Shown in pieces: positions 35,901-48,600 of a stretch of DNA of 64,000 nucleotides; within the stretch, counting starts at the first letter, position 1, and each line of letters starts with the position of its first letter. The stretch is taken from contig NC_083567.1 in the NCBI RefSeq assembly GCF_019925205.1, positions 23,932,001 through 23,996,000 on the forward strand. The letters are read 5' to 3'. Origin of the DNA: Metopolophium dirhodum (taxonomy: Eukaryota; Arthropoda; Insecta; Hemiptera; Aphididae). The notes below the pieces were generated by a model. It was not told the DNA's origin and did not search any database. It was given only the letters and a program-made list of their open reading frames with translations. The translations under genes and the position numbers were made by a program.

Positions 35901-37434
35901 ACCGATTTTTGCACTCGCCGTCAAATGCTCGCAGCCCTCCCCTCGGCGAATTCGGTCGGCTCTCAGCCAGAAACGTCTTGTGTTTGTCATGCTTAATGAG
36001 TTTAATATGCTGTGTTTACACCTATTTCTCCGTCAAGTTTACGGACGACCCTCCCCCCACGTGTGTGTATACAAAACCGTACGGCTCAATATTAGATTAT
36101 TTGCTTTCAGCAGCCCTCCGCCACATATTTACCTCTGCTTGTGACTGCTTGCGAACGGTATATAATATGTGTATAGTACGCGTATTGACGTCATCGCAGG
36201 GAGCGATATTACTATCGAATGAGAGACATACTTAACAATATCGGTCTGAGCGACGACTTCGGCTCCGTCACGTCGTCGTTCGGTGATTGCTGCTGCTGTT
36301 GCTGTTTTCTGGAGAGCCGAAACACTCGTTAAATAACATAAATCTCAACCGTGGTATAGGTATACGACGTTACCTACGCGTCAAACCCTATTTCGGGGTT
36401 TCGTGACAAATGCCGTTTTAATGTTGTTGTTGTTGTTGTTCAGCTCCTGTGCAAAGTCCTGTCGAAATTACATCTGTAACGATATTATAATATACCTTTG
36501 TTATACCTATAATAATACAATGTGCGGGTAGATATCCATACGATATTTTATTGTCGATTATGAACGTTAGTTTGAATGTGTATTAGGTGTTTTGTTACGA
36601 CCATATAATATCGTTTTATCACCGTTATCGTTCATAGATCGTATAATAATTACTCGATACTTGCGTGTAGAGTGTCTATATAGAGCGCACACAATGCACT
36701 CGTAAACAATATCATCCCTGCCTACAAAATAAATACTCTGACCGTTGCGGCGGCAGAACGTCATAAAAATGTCGAATGAACGGTCGAAATCGAGTGTTTA
36801 ATAATATAATTACGGTAGCCGGTAGCTATTTTGTACAAGAAGGCGTTTGTTTGACGAGGGGTAAAAAATAAGGCTAGGGTCAAAAGAGAGACAGAAAAAA
36901 AAAAATTAAATAAAATGTTCAATAGGCCGATGAAACTGTTTACACGTGAACTAGAATAACGTAGTTGCTTTCTGAATAAGAGCGTTATCGTGTAGAATAA
37001 TGGAAGTTTATAACGTTTTGACCCTAGGCATATACATTGGGGGAGGGGGGGAGGAGTAGAATTTTTCCTGGTTCCCCCCTCTTTGTACCGTTCGTTGTTT
37101 TTCTCTCTACACGTTCGCAAAAAGCCGACTGGGTAATTAAATTACCACCAAAAATCCCGCAGTCATTATCTTTAATTTTGCTTGATATGCGGCCAAAGAG
37201 AAAATGGTTTCATCCGTTACCCCTCTGGCGTGATGCTTGTATATATGTATAATAATATACACGTTTTATTTTTTACCTTCAGTAACAAAAAAAAAAAAAA
37301 AATGAAATGAAACGAGAAAAAGGGGGAAAAGGTGAAACGAAAAAAAAAAGAAAAAAGAAACTGTATAATCCAATGGTTCAAAATACCGTGCATAATGCGT
37401 TGGCGATTCATCAGACTAATCAGCGCTTATTTAA
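35901..37434. promoter_or_regulatory. CpG-rich tract with CTG/TTG microrepeats
   Basis: CpG is frequent at 35900-36300, 36640-36800 and 37030-37230. Short repeats include CTG/TTG at 36284-36305 and TTG at 36424-36440, the latter running into CAG at 36440-36442, a possible acceptor. The 108-codon plus ORF at 35909-36235 and the 119-codon minus ORF at 36761-37120 have no motif and no splice support. This resembles promoter or enhancer DNA rather than an exon. Confidence 0.25.
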
Positions 37435-37647
37435 ATGCGAACGGCAATGATTTCTGCACGTCGAATAATAGATGTTATTCGACCAATTAAAATCGCTACG
37501 GGACGCGTCGAGAATCGTTTTAAATGTTTAATTACCGCTAACGAACTCGGACAATCAGGAAGACTCAGTCATTACAACTTCGCACTGGAAACTGTAGTGT
37601 TTATTAACGATATCATTGACTGTGAACCGACATCAATATTATTTTAA
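37435..37647 (+). CDS. Hypothetical small ORF, 70 codons
   Basis: An ATG ORF with a composition less A/T-biased than its neighbours encodes a basic N-terminal half (ARRIIDVIRPIKIATGRVEN) and an acidic end. No signal peptide, transmembrane segment or known motif is visible. No flanking splice sites or polyadenylation signal were seen. It could be an exon fragment or a chance frame beside the CpG-rich tract. Confidence 0.15.
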   Translation: MRTAMISARRIIDVIRPIKIATGRVENRFKCLITANELGQSGRLSHYNFALETVVFINDIIDCEPTSILF

Positions 37648-39578
37648 CGCCAATATTTAACGTCTTTGACTGACTAAATTTTTTTCAAATTCAAAAAGCA
37701 CTCCGTTTCCGTTTTTTTTTCAAATGCGAATGCCATACCGTTTTTTTTACTGTAAATCATTAAGTGGATAATTTATCTGAAAATTTCAACCTATAAAAAT
37801 TATAACAAGTTGTTTTTCAATTATTGAAATGCTTATACTAAGGATAATGGTCTTTAAAAAATTGTTTTACAAAAATTTAAATAGATGTAACACTGGACTA
37901 TAGCATTTATTATAATTGGAAAATTTTTACAAATTATAAATGTCGATAGATGAATATGAATTATTAAACAATTTAAATCAGCATATTCCCTATATTATTA
38001 TTCAAACTCATTACTATTTGGATCTATTTTGCTTAGTACACAAAATTAAATAACTCAAAAACTCTTCGTTCGAATTTTGATATTGATACGTTGACATTAT
38101 CAGATATATTATGATCTGCTAAATAATTTGTAGTAGAAAAATGAAGTTCTCATTTGAAAAAATTAATTTTTCATTATATCCACATAGTCACTCTTTAGGT
38201 AGGTAGTACAAAAAAATTTCAAGAATTTGAAAATATGGCATTTTGAATAAGAAAAGGGCTGGGCATACTTGGTGAATAACGCTGTATATTATACCTATCG
38301 GCTATACCAGTCTGTAAATGTATTTTTTTTTGTAAATTTGTATATAATAAATCTAAAATATAATTCAAATTGTAGTGACAATATAACGTAAATTGTGTTA
38401 ATGTGTAAAATAATATTATGAATTGTGATACATATAATACATTAATACGTGTGTAATATAATATCTCGGGATATTATAATCAATTTAATTAAAATTGCCA
38501 GTAATATTTGAATTATATACACCATATACTCATATGTACAATTCAACATTTACAGATATAAGAGGGTATAATATGTTATTTAATTTGACATTAGTATATT
38601 AATTGAGTTAGTTACATTATATTGCACTTAGCAGAAACAATATAATACCGAGCATGAAACTATGCACAAGCGACAGTTTAAATACAATGTTTTTAGTTGA
38701 TTTTTTAATTATTATATTATATAATATGATATACATAATATATATAGTCATAGTGGGTTATGGTAATTTTTTTTAATTTTGGTTATTATTGATCAACTAT
38801 GTTGAAGACAGTTATTTTGATTAAATATTTATCATTCTAACCGAAAATGTAATAATCATGTTATCAAAAAAGTGAAAAGATTAATTATAATTCATGGAGT
38901 CATAAAAGCGAATAATGTCATAAACGTAAAATAATTTTAGATTAATATAAACTATAACGTTAATACCGTCAGAAGAGATTAATTTAATACTAATACGTGA
39001 AGGAAAAAAAACAAACATGAATAAGCATTTTTTTTTTTTTAAATATGAGAATAAAAATTATTGATCTACATAATATATATTTATGAATTTAATAAACTAG
39101 AATATTAATTGTTCTTAGTATAATGATTATCAATAATAAAATGTTTATTTTTACATAAAATTAATATAATAACTATATATATGTATTTATTATATATTAA
39201 GCTTAAAAACCTTAAAACTAATATTTTTTAATTATAACTGAACATTTTAATAATTATTCAAAAATTTGAGAAAAAAAAATGTGAAGTATTTTGGTTCGAA
39301 TTACAATATACTTAAACATTTTTATTGCAAGCTCTTAAAATATTGTGTTTTCGTTGTTATTAATTATACATTTGTTTTGTCTGAATTTATAATAATTGTC
39401 GGTGTTGTTTATTTTGATTTTTATACAAGGTTTTACACAATAAATTAATATCATTCGAAAAAAGTCTAATAATACATTTTTCAATTATTTATCACTTTTA
39501 ACATCTAGGTACTGCACCATTGGAGCAAAAAGCGAAAAACCAAAATTATTATTACTGTCGATCTTTATTCTTGTGCAG
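37648..39578. other. AT-rich DNA, old repeat text at 37700-38300
   Basis: The block 37700-38290 ends with the less A/T-biased phrase GGGCTGGGCATACTTGGTGAATAACGC (split here for reading; positions about 38256-38282) and looks like a decayed interspersed repeat. The remainder is A/T-rich. No gene. Confidence 0.25.
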
Positions 39579-39640
39579 ATTTTGTGTATACCATTTATTT
39601 TTTCTTGCAACTGTGACTTCTAGCTATCGAGACGACAGAC
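39579..39640 (+). other. Candidate splice-bounded exon, 62 nt
   Basis: A pyrimidine-rich acceptor (TTTATTCTTGTGCAG) ends at 39578 and a consensus donor GTAAGT begins at 39641. One frame is open through the exon, reading FCVYHLFFLATVTSSYRDDR, hydrophobic then charged. It lies at the edge of the CpG-rich 39.6-41.1 kb tract. Without neighbouring exons this remains a candidate only. Confidence 0.2.
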
Positions 39641-40389
39641 GTAAGTATAGCCTAGGGTCATAAAAATAATAATCACCGAATATTATTTCCGGTTCACATT
39701 TTGACCGGTTACCATGGTTACAACACGTTTTCCGTGTAATTCTATCCAACGTCATACTTTAACCATAACATCGCCACAGCTCTCTCGTCAGAACATCGGC
39801 GGCGTCTTCGATATCATATTATAAGTGTTCATATTATAATATATTATACGTTACCGTTCTACAGAAACTCTCTGATCACGGCAACAGTACCGGACCGATT
39901 TACTGGAAAGTCCACTTCATCACCAGATCGCAATTATTATTATTCTATCAGACTGTAATATTATTTTTCACGAAGTGCCCACGAGGTTTTCGCGGTAAAA
40001 TCGTCGAGCTCGAGTCCTACGTAAAGCTGCACGTACGGAGTACACGACGAAGTCGTGTGATTACCAAAGTATATTATGATATTATTATATGATACCATAT
40101 CCACACACGAATACATCGCGAATCGCACGCGTCATAATATTGTCGTCGACATATTATTTTCGACAGACAAAATAGGCATCGAGCCCGGAGAAGAGCAGCT
40201 GATATTGAACCGCGACCGCGGTATGCGAGAAGACGACGATAGCGAAATGTTATTTTGATCGAACGCGAGCGGAGGAGAAGAGGTCGTGATGGGGCGCGCG
40301 CGCGGCGGGGCGCAGATTGAGTTTTCGGCGGACGCGGATCGGTGACGGGCCGGGAAAAATCGAGAGACACCCTGTCAGTGAAAGCGGCG

Positions 40390-40422
<33 letters not shown>

Positions 40423-40694
40423 GCAGCGGGAAGATTGATTGCGTGAAAATTGTTGCAAAGGGGATGGCTGCTGCGTCGTTTCTATATATTACACCGCCGT
40501 TGGGTTGCGCGCATGACGCGGACACTGCGTAGGTACTACCGGCGGCCGGGGGGGGGGGGGGGCAGGAGCGGCGCGAGAGTGAGAGTCCCTCTTATATACA
40601 CGCCGTCGTCTTCGACTAATTCGTTCGGCGTCGTGTCGTTATCGGGGATTGAGCTAACAGATTGTACGATCGTTATACGATTACGGGCCGAAAT

Positions 40695-40735
<41 letters not shown>

Positions 40736-41130
40736 AAATAATACACAGTCGCACACTCGTACGCAGCAGGTGACTGGAACGAAATTTATCGCGAACCGAT
40801 CATTTTTCCCGGGACATAATACCCACGTGTTATCTTTCAGTCGTGTGTTTTACGAAAAATTCGAATACGACTTATCTGTAATCCAGTCGCAGCCAGCAGC
40901 CTAAATTGTTATGCATTTTTTCCGTAGAACGTTGCGAACGGATTTCCTTCGAATATTATCAAACGACTCGACGATACCCACGCCTCGACTCTCAATTTGT
41001 TTTAGGTATACCCATTCGATAACGAAACCGCAACTATATCACTCGCGTTTTAATCGGTCTAGGACAATTTGGCATGACCGTTTTGGCGTAAACCATTTTG
41101 GCATGAGGTCGTTTTGGCGTATCTGTATAA
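39641..41130. promoter_or_regulatory. Strong CpG island with CAG, CA and poly-G repeats; likely promoter/5' UTR
   Basis: This is among the most G+C- and CpG-rich stretches of the window. It holds a (CAG)n with one CAA at 40391-40428, a run of 15 G at 40548-40562 and a (CA)15 at 40697-40726. TCAGT initiator-like motifs occur near 40375 and 40836. Overlapping ORFs (71-105 codons) on both strands mostly translate the repeats (Ser, Leu or His/Thr runs) and are not credible as proteins. Start-region exons of a large gene are plausible. Confidence 0.4.
41068..41122. repeat. Cluster of TTTTGGC(A/G)T units
   Basis: Within about 55 bp the unit TTTGGCATGA or TTTTGGCGTA occurs four times (CAATTTGGCATGACC, CGTTTTGGCGTAAACC, CATTTTGGCATGAGG, CGTTTTGGCGTATC). 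It is a short degenerate tandem array at the right edge of the CpG island. Confidence 0.55.
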
Positions 41131-44100
41131 TTTGTTACGGTAAAAACGAAAAAAAAACCGTTACATTTTTAATGTCGTTATTATATTATAGAAATCAACG
41201 ACCATCAAATATAATTTATAATTTGTAAGCTTTGCAACGTTATTAAGTAAAGATGTTATACCTACTATTAACGTAGTATAATACTCGTATTAAATATTAA
41301 TACATTGTTGGTAGTTGGTTAGCAAATTCCTAGGTAATTATCGATATTTACAACTATAAAACAAAGTTTTGATAGGTAACGTATTTTGCCGTAGCATAAT
41401 ATTATAATATAAACTATAAACAATAAATTGTGAAAATAATTATTAATGTAATTGATTTCTGTTATTCAAAAAAATATAAGTAATTTTGAAAATAAATCAA
41501 TAAATAATAATTTGCATAAGTAATTACTAGTTTTATATACATAAATAAAAATATTATGTAATAAAAAATTAAATTTACTATATTTTATTACTTCACAGTT
41601 AACTTAACTATAATTAACGATAACGTATGTTTATACAGCATAAATGCTATACGTGTAACGTGTATTTTAACACTATACTTATAAAATGTATGATTTCGTG
41701 GTTGTTATAATTTTCAATAATTAAAGGAGTTTTAGTCTGTAAGTTCTTTAGTACAAAAACATGTCTTACAGGAAAATTTCTCACGCACCGTAGAATAGTC
41801 GGATTTTGTTTTGTTTTTTTTTTATTTAAAAAAGAGAACATTTTGCAGGTCAGATAGAAGACCGATTTCAAAAAAAAAATATGTATTTGAATAATGCACA
41901 ATATTTGTTCTTTTTCAAACTTATTTTCCTACCACTATTTAAAGTAAAATTAATTTCTTTGAAAAATGACTAAATGTATTATTAGTTTACATCACTCAGA
42001 AATATAACTTTTACCTCAGGTGTTCGGTTGATGTGTGGATTCGCCGAGAACAATATTTTTCGTATCAGCATCTCCAATTTTTTTTAGGTTCCATCAAAGT
42101 TTTACAAATTTAATGTATGCAATTGATGGTACATCATTATCTATTATGGATAAGGATTTTTGCCCACGAATGATCTGTACTTGAGCCATCGTAGATCACA
42201 ACCGATTTTAGTAGTTAAGGTTTTATAAGGTTAAGCCGATTTAATAGGTACAACACTAACAGTATGTTCTAATAATCTAAAACGCTTTTACACATACATC
42301 ATGCTCAAATAAAAGCTTTTTTTACTATATAAAATTGTGAAATCATAAATTGTACAACACTATACATAATAATTATATATACCAACACCTCTTCACTCTA
42401 AAATCGTCATTTTTACACCGTAACGGTTTACGTCAAGAAGCGTAAGATATGTTTCTTTTTTTCTAAGAAACTTAAATAATTATATTATAATGAATACAAG
42501 AAAATGTTATGATCAAATATATTCAATATTTTACCTTCAATTGTACGGACCGGGAACGAACAATAAGTCCGTGAGTCCGGTCACATATATAGAAATACTT
42601 AGCATTGTATCACTACTCACCGGCTTATCCGTGTATTTTGTGTGTATAAATGTTATAGCGGCTCAAAGGAAGTGGATACGGTCTCCGAGCAAAACCAGTG
42701 AGTGCTATTGTGTGGTGGATGTGTAGGTGGGCACATGAAAAAAGGGTTACAAAGGTTTCATGGTAGATTATAATATGTTGCTTTATAATAATATTATAAT
42801 TCTAATATTAAAAAAAAAAAAAACCCATAAATTAATCACAGCATATGGATTATAATGAAAGAATAATTGATAATATACGGGAATAAGTCCAAAGATGCAC
42901 ACTGCGATTACGGTCCTTTTTGGACCAACAATAAATAAAACGATAAAATGTATAAACAAAGATTATAGATAAATGCAATAGCCTTTTGGCTCTATAGTAA
43001 TAAAGGTATATTATATAAAGTAATAACAAATAATTGGCTATTTTAACCATCGGTATAATAATGTAGCGTAAATAATTAGACAGCTATATATTTTGTGCTG
43101 CTGTAATCATTAAGTACTAAAATCGATGGCTACCTGAGCCTATGATGTAATAATTATAAAAACAATTAACAGTTCTCAAAAAATGTATATAAACGTTTTG
43201 CAGAGCGAATACTGGCCTACATCTATGTAGGCTACATAGTAAAAAATAACTCACACATCATTCAAAAACGCAACAGGTAATAACATAATTATTTTTAAAA
43301 TACGATGGCTATTGGATACATCTTATAGAAATACATTAAACACTGCGGTGTTTTGTGTACACGGAATCACCTATAATATATTATTAGGGGCGATTAGCGA
43401 ACACCATAAAATAACAATTGAAAAAAGGTACACGGTGGTGATTAGCGTACGTCTTATAATACCAATAATTCAATAAGTACATTAATTCAAAATCACCCAA
43501 ACAGGAGCATAGAAAAAAAAACGATACGTGCAGTTGAATGAACTTGGACACCACAATGTATATTATTATAAAACAATATTAATCGCAACAACGTTTAAAT
43601 AATACACAAAAGAATTCATGAAAAAATACAGATCATGCGACGTGTATACGATATTTTAATATTATATTGTATGCGTGGTGCCGGTCGGCGCTAATCGCAG
43701 TGCTGTGTTTAACTGGTTAAGGTAATGCGAAAGTTGGCCAATATATAATTATAATTATTATTCATGAGGAAAATGCGGCGTGATTGTATGAACAATAATA
43801 TTATACATTACATGTTTGAATTGTGCAATAAAATTTAGTACAACCTATTTTTAGGTGAACTATTAATTTCATCAAATATTTAATAATTAAAAAATAAAAA
43901 AAAAAAGAAAAAATAAAAAAAATAAAATAAAAGAAAATACGGGTTTTTTTTTAACTATTTAAATTAAAAAATATTTACGGTGCATATTATAAAAACATAC
44001 TAGGTATATTGACTAGCATTTTAAAGTATTTTGGGTTGTGCCATTTTGGTAAATGTAACACGATAATCAACAAACTGTTTATAATCGGAACTTTTATTTT

Positions 44101-44547
44101 TCATTATTTTCAAACTCATTATTGACTAGACATTTATCCTAAAATACAAAAAAATAATTAATATCATAATAAACTACACTTTTTAATTTATTTAATAATG
44201 AGAAGTAAATAACATTTCCGTAAATACGGCTTTATATTATATGTTAATAATTCTAATTTGTATTGCTAATATGCAAACATTTTGTTATACGTCAATATAA
44301 CTACAAATTAAAATATACGTTGCTAAATAAAGCTTCGTTAAAATACCTTGTTATATTTGCATTTCATTTTAACAGTGATATTTTAATAAATTCACAACAA
44401 ATTTATATAATAAATTTGAAGAAAACACGGTTTTTGTAGTAATAGAATAAAATATACATATTATCATATAATTATATTACAATTTTACACAGTTGATGGG
44501 TGTACTATTTCAATCATCATAAGTATAAGAACAAAATTTGCACTTTA
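41131..44547. other. AT-rich non-coding DNA
   Basis: A 78-codon ATG ORF at 42490-42726 (+) has one hydrophobic segment (IEILSIVSLLTGLSVYFVCI) followed by basic residues and an internal GTGAGT, but no independent support. An A-rich run lies at 43870-43940. No other feature is supported. Confidence 0.25.
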
Positions 44548-44645
44548 CAAGATCGCTCTGAAGACTATAATGAGTCGTTTAGTTGTTATTTGATGGGTAG
44601 CACGTTTTGCATTCAAGTTTTTCGGAGACCAATCGTCGAGAACCT
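44548..44645 (-). other. Possible terminal exon on the minus strand
   Basis: A CAG (acceptor-like, after CACATGTCAGCTG) is followed by an open frame to a TAA at 44545-44547, reading SLRVQVLDDWSPKNLNAKRA and onward. The phase would fit the GTAAGT donor at 46792 (one base carried over). The link is speculative and no polyadenylation signal is close by. Confidence 0.15.
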
Positions 44646-44999
44646 GAACCCGAAGGCTTACTGCAGCTGACATGTGCAGCAGCAGGTAGATTCGTACAAC
44701 TCTATAATATATATACAAAAAAATAAAGTATAAACCAATCCAATACACTTTGTCGTGCGTTGAAAAACAAAATATGGACATTGTCATAATGTCGTAATAA
44801 ATTGGATGGCCAGACATTTAAAAGGGGAGTCTCATTCGACCACAGTTCAATGGCATTGTAGGAAATAATGGCAAGGACCGTCTTAAAGTATTAGCTACAA
44901 TGCTCCGGGACTGGGTCTTACGAATCGTTTAAATAAAATGCGTACAGCAGAATCCATTAAATTTTAATAGAATCTTTTTTTCAGATTTTTTTTCGTCTT

Positions 45000-45459
45000 C
45001 AGTCAAAATTTAAATGATAATCACTCGGCTCGTACTATAGCATACAGGTTTAAGGATCCATTCGATTTTTTTCAATATCGCACGTTTATACTATTATAGT
45101 CTAAGATATTTCTATGCCATTTCCATTCCAAATTTAAATCGTCAAAACCAGTCAAGTGGTTTTGAGCATAAATTATAAGCATACATACATTAGCTGTACA
45201 TAATAAACTGGTTTTATATAAAAGTCTCTCTTATTTCTGTAACCAACGTTCCTTTATGTACCTATATAAAAAATGTATTCTATTTTTGGGAGCCAAAGCA
45301 AAATCCACCCTAAAACAACCTACTTGGGTTGAAAAATGAAACTATAAATACTTCATAAGTCTCAAGGAATATGTGAGCAAAATTTGGTGCTTATTTATTC
45401 AGTTTATTAGCCCCATTCAAACGTATAATTAATTTTATAAATATATATAGTTTTATAGA
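45000..45459 (-). mobile_element. Helitron-like 5' fragment
   Basis: On the minus strand the segment begins TCTATAAAACTATATATATT at 45459 and then follows the same order of text as the 5' half of the 30.4-31.55 kb element: CTTGAGACTTATGAAG-like, then TTCAACCCAAGTAGG (compare CTTTGAGACTCAGGGAAGG and TTCAACCCATATAGG). The 3' end could not be placed. Classification is tentative. Confidence 0.3.
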
Positions 45460-46316
45460 TAAATGATGAATTATTAATTATACTAAAAAAAATATTATTA
45501 CATTTATTATAATATGTTATTTTACCATATTTTGTCATATTACCTAGAAGAAAATTCTGTCGTTTTATTTGCTTAGAACATGATGGGAACAATTTTTTGA
45601 AACTTCTTCAAACTCAATATAAAATATAAATATAGAGTTATAAGAGTGATTTTAAGATATAAATATTTTGAATCTTGTATCTTCTTTTTTTATACCACCA
45701 TTTTGTAAAGTACATTTAAAATTTTTGTATGCCTCAATATTTGCGAGTGCATACCTCGATTAACTTCTTATAATGAAATGTAAACCAGCATTTTTAAGGA
45801 TATAAAGAATATAATTTATTATTATCATAAGATGAAGAAAAAATAATGATAGGTATCAATCAATAAGTTGAAATAAGAAACTATGGTATTTACGTAGCAA
45901 TATAATATAATATTGTCCTCGTACACAGGAATGTACCTATATTGCCTATACATTCCGCCGTGTCAAAAATCATAAAAAAAATCAATTCAGGAAGGGACAA
46001 ACTCACTGGGAGTTGGGTATCCACCTTGCTACTTTGACACCGGTGCCCAAAGGTATCGTGTTGCAGTTATTTTAAATCAATATTATACATTCACAACCAT
46101 AGACATTGGCTTAATGCTGTTATTAGGTAATATTGTCCGGGTTGTTCGTTCGCAAAAGAAAAAAAGACTCTAAATATTTTATAAATTTATATTTTACAAG
46201 TCTGTGCTATGTACCGTTTTGAAAATAAAAATATTATTTTTTGTTTACATACAATACACAAATTATACAAGTAGGTTTGTATACATTTTTAAGAAATCAT
46301 TGTGGTAAATCATCAA
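45460..46316. other. AT-rich non-coding DNA
   Basis: No gene. A less A/T-rich stretch at 45950-46065 shows no frame worth reporting. Confidence 0.3.
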
Positions 46317-46596
46317 GGCGACTTCACACTGCACCGCGATTTCCGGGAAAAAATCATTTTTGATTTATGTTAATTTTTAGTGTGATTAAGTGATTCAAGT
46401 GTTTGGCAGATGTCACTAAATGGTGAGTGGTAACTGGTGTAACATATTATTCAATGAATTCCTACTTTTTAATATATGCGAAATATACCATGGTAACGTG
46501 ACTGTGTTATAACGCTTACCAAAAACTAGATTCAGTAAATCATACTGCTGAATTATTTTTCTGAAAATCACGGTTTACGGATTGGTGTGAGACTAT
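46317..46596. mobile_element. Possible short TIR element
   Basis: The left end GCGACTTCACACTGCACCGC plus GATTTCCGGGAAAAAA is imperfectly complementary to the right end (TTTTTCTGAAAATCACGG ... GGTGTGAGAC). The terminal text resembles the block at 18954. No target duplication is evident. Confidence 0.35.
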
Positions 46597-46792
46597 ATGG
46601 TGGGAAATAAGTTTTAGGCAAAACATTCAAAACCACACTAGACATGTCACGTTTGTGTATACGTACAGTGCACGAATACGTACAGTCCCACCCCTCGTAA
46701 AATTTATCCATCGTAAGACTCCCAACCTTTGTAGATTTTTTTTACTATCCTTTCACTATAGGACCATCGCAGAATACGGGGGACGCACTTAC

Positions 46793-47184
46793 GTCGATCA
46801 GCCTGAACCGTTTTGACTGCAGCAATACGCTTATCACGTCCTTCAGGTTCCGCGCGTTCCTCGGGCTGGCCAAGAACGCTCGCGTCCCGTACCGACGGGC
46901 TACTTTTTTGATTACCGTCGTAAATCGGGTCCGATCGCCAATCGTGTTCGGCAAGATATTCAGTATAAAACATCGCAGCTTCCAGTAGCTCAATCTCGGA
47001 ACGTGGCACGAAGTCATCGCTGTTACGCGGCAAAGGCATATTTATATATATTATTGTCTTTGTTCGTATCACGCATTGAATAGAAATAACATAATAATAT
47101 GAATCAAAAACGTTTCGTATACATTACCGTGTGCCATAGATCTGTGCGACGAGCGAAACTTTTAAACACCTTTTGAGTCGTCAT
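46793..47184 (-). CDS. Hypothetical minus-strand gene, 5' exons
   Basis: An open frame whose first ATG is at 47039 runs MPLPRNSDDFVPRSEIELLE and onward for 82 residues to a consensus donor GTAAGT at 46792. The product is charged, with an acidic N-terminal helix-like part and a basic end. It is clearly more G+C-rich than the surroundings, and the frame stays open past the donor to a stop at 46704. About 90 bp upstream, an ATG at 47184 opens MTTQKVFKSFARRTDLWHT to a GTAATG donor at 47127. It could join in phase through a weak AAAG acceptor near 47058, which would make this exon 1. An upstream CpG patch (47100-47220) could be the promoter. I do not recognise the protein. An overlapping frame (46745-47017) is also open but less plausible. 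Confidence 0.38.
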
Positions 47185-47249
47185 GACGCGTTTCCTGCGT
47201 AACGCCGCGTCCGCCGTTGTTATTAAGACAATAAAAACTAATTATATTA

Positions 47250-47425
47250 ATTTTTTTTTCATACTGGTTTTGAGCATGAAAACTATGGCCATTAGCTTTT
47301 GTAGGGGTTAAATTGTAACCGGTCTAGTTGGGTTGGTGTGGTTGGTAGGGAACACGTGTATATGTGTGGCAAGCTGTTTGCCACTATGAACCCGAGTGGT
47401 CACCCATCTATGATATTAGTTATTG
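47250..47425 (-). mobile_element. 5S-rRNA-like SINE, copy 3, truncated
   Basis: On the minus strand it carries ATGGGTGACCACTCGGGTTC then GCCACACATATACACGTG, in the order of copies 1 and 2, and a T-run at 47251-47260 may represent the A-tail. The 5' 5S-like head is missing or strongly diverged beyond about 47410. Confidence 0.55.
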
Positions 47426-48242
47426 TTTTAGTTATACGAGTGTATCGAATTACACACTATAGTGCTATATTTAAGTACTGCGAAGAAATATGAAAGATGG
47501 TTTTGGAAAATAATCATATCAAACTCTTATATCGCTTTTAGAAACGATTACATAATATGTGGTTGCTATGTTATAGTTGTGCACAGTGCACATAACTATA
47601 TTATACTGATATAATGGAGTGGTCAACTAGAAATCGTATTTAATTTAATTTTTGATTTTAAATTAATTTGTGTTGTATCTTATATGTTTTAGTAAATAAA
47701 ACAAATTTTATGAAAATATTATTATACGATTTTAAACATTTTTGGCGAAATAACTTAACAATATTATTACACTGATAATAATCAAAACCACATGAATTGC
47801 AATATAATATTATATTAAAGTTAGTTTAAAACAATATACTGATATAATATTGTTATCGGACACTTGAAGGGATATCGGTTGACTTTACTAATCGACACGC
47901 TGCCTAAAATATGATATACCAAGAGAGGCGCACCGTATGTCAAACTTCCGGGCCAGACTATCTAATAATAATGTATTATGCAGTGTATATTGTATACTGA
48001 AGGATTAGAGTATAATATTATTAGTTATTTGTAATTTACCGATACATTAAATTAGACATTGTGTGCTAAAAAGATGGCATTATAAGATAACGATATTTAA
48101 ATATAGTCAGTTAATATATTATTACAATACTATCAATTTATCTTAAGTTATTAACTATGCCCCATGTACATAATATTAACAATACAATATTTATACAAAT
48201 GATATTGTCGATTCAATATTATAATATTACAAAAAAAGTTTT
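47426..48242. other. AT-rich non-coding DNA
   Basis: No gene or recognisable element is seen. Short TATA/ATTATA repeats dominate. Confidence 0.3.
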
Positions 48243-48600
48243 AAGAGGATGCCACATGATGTGTCATCTCTGTCTTACAATCGTACACATAGCAAATTTT
48301 ATGTCCACAATAATCAATTTTGCTCTGTCATTATTAGAGTTGGAGCAAATCGAACTATTATACAATTTAAGATGTATAGGGTATTTCGAAAGCTTCTGTA
48401 AATATTTTAATTTTGAAGCAAGTTATGATTATTTTAAAATTTACAAAAGATTCCGAAATTTCCTAGATAATAATTATACCTTAACATTTTATAAGGGGTT
48501 AAATTTATTTTAATTTTAAGAACAACAGCGTAAAATGAATTATTCGAACTTAAAATTTGATATGCTGTGCGTTTGTAAAATGTGAGATTGGTGTCTTCTC
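48243..48600. mobile_element. TIR transposon family T, short copy
   Basis: The left end GAGGATGCCACATGATGTG... with CTGTCTTACAATCGTACACA, and the subterminal TATTAGAGTTGGAGCAAATC then GAACTATTATACAA, match the 16744 element. The right end (GATATGCTGTGCGTTTGTAA ... GGTGTCTTC) is its diverged inverted partner. The flanks TAA and TCA could be a decayed 3-bp duplication. The 118-codon plus ORF at 48157-48513 straddles the left terminus, which argues that it is not a gene. Confidence 0.6.

Noticed and set aside
40250..40754. Ser-, Leu- and His/Thr-rich ORFs across the CpG island.
   Set aside because: The runs come from CAG and CA repeats read in several frames; no frame is favoured.
48157..48513. 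A 118-codon plus-strand ORF.
   Set aside because: It crosses the terminus of a TIR element and its composition follows the element's A/T bias.
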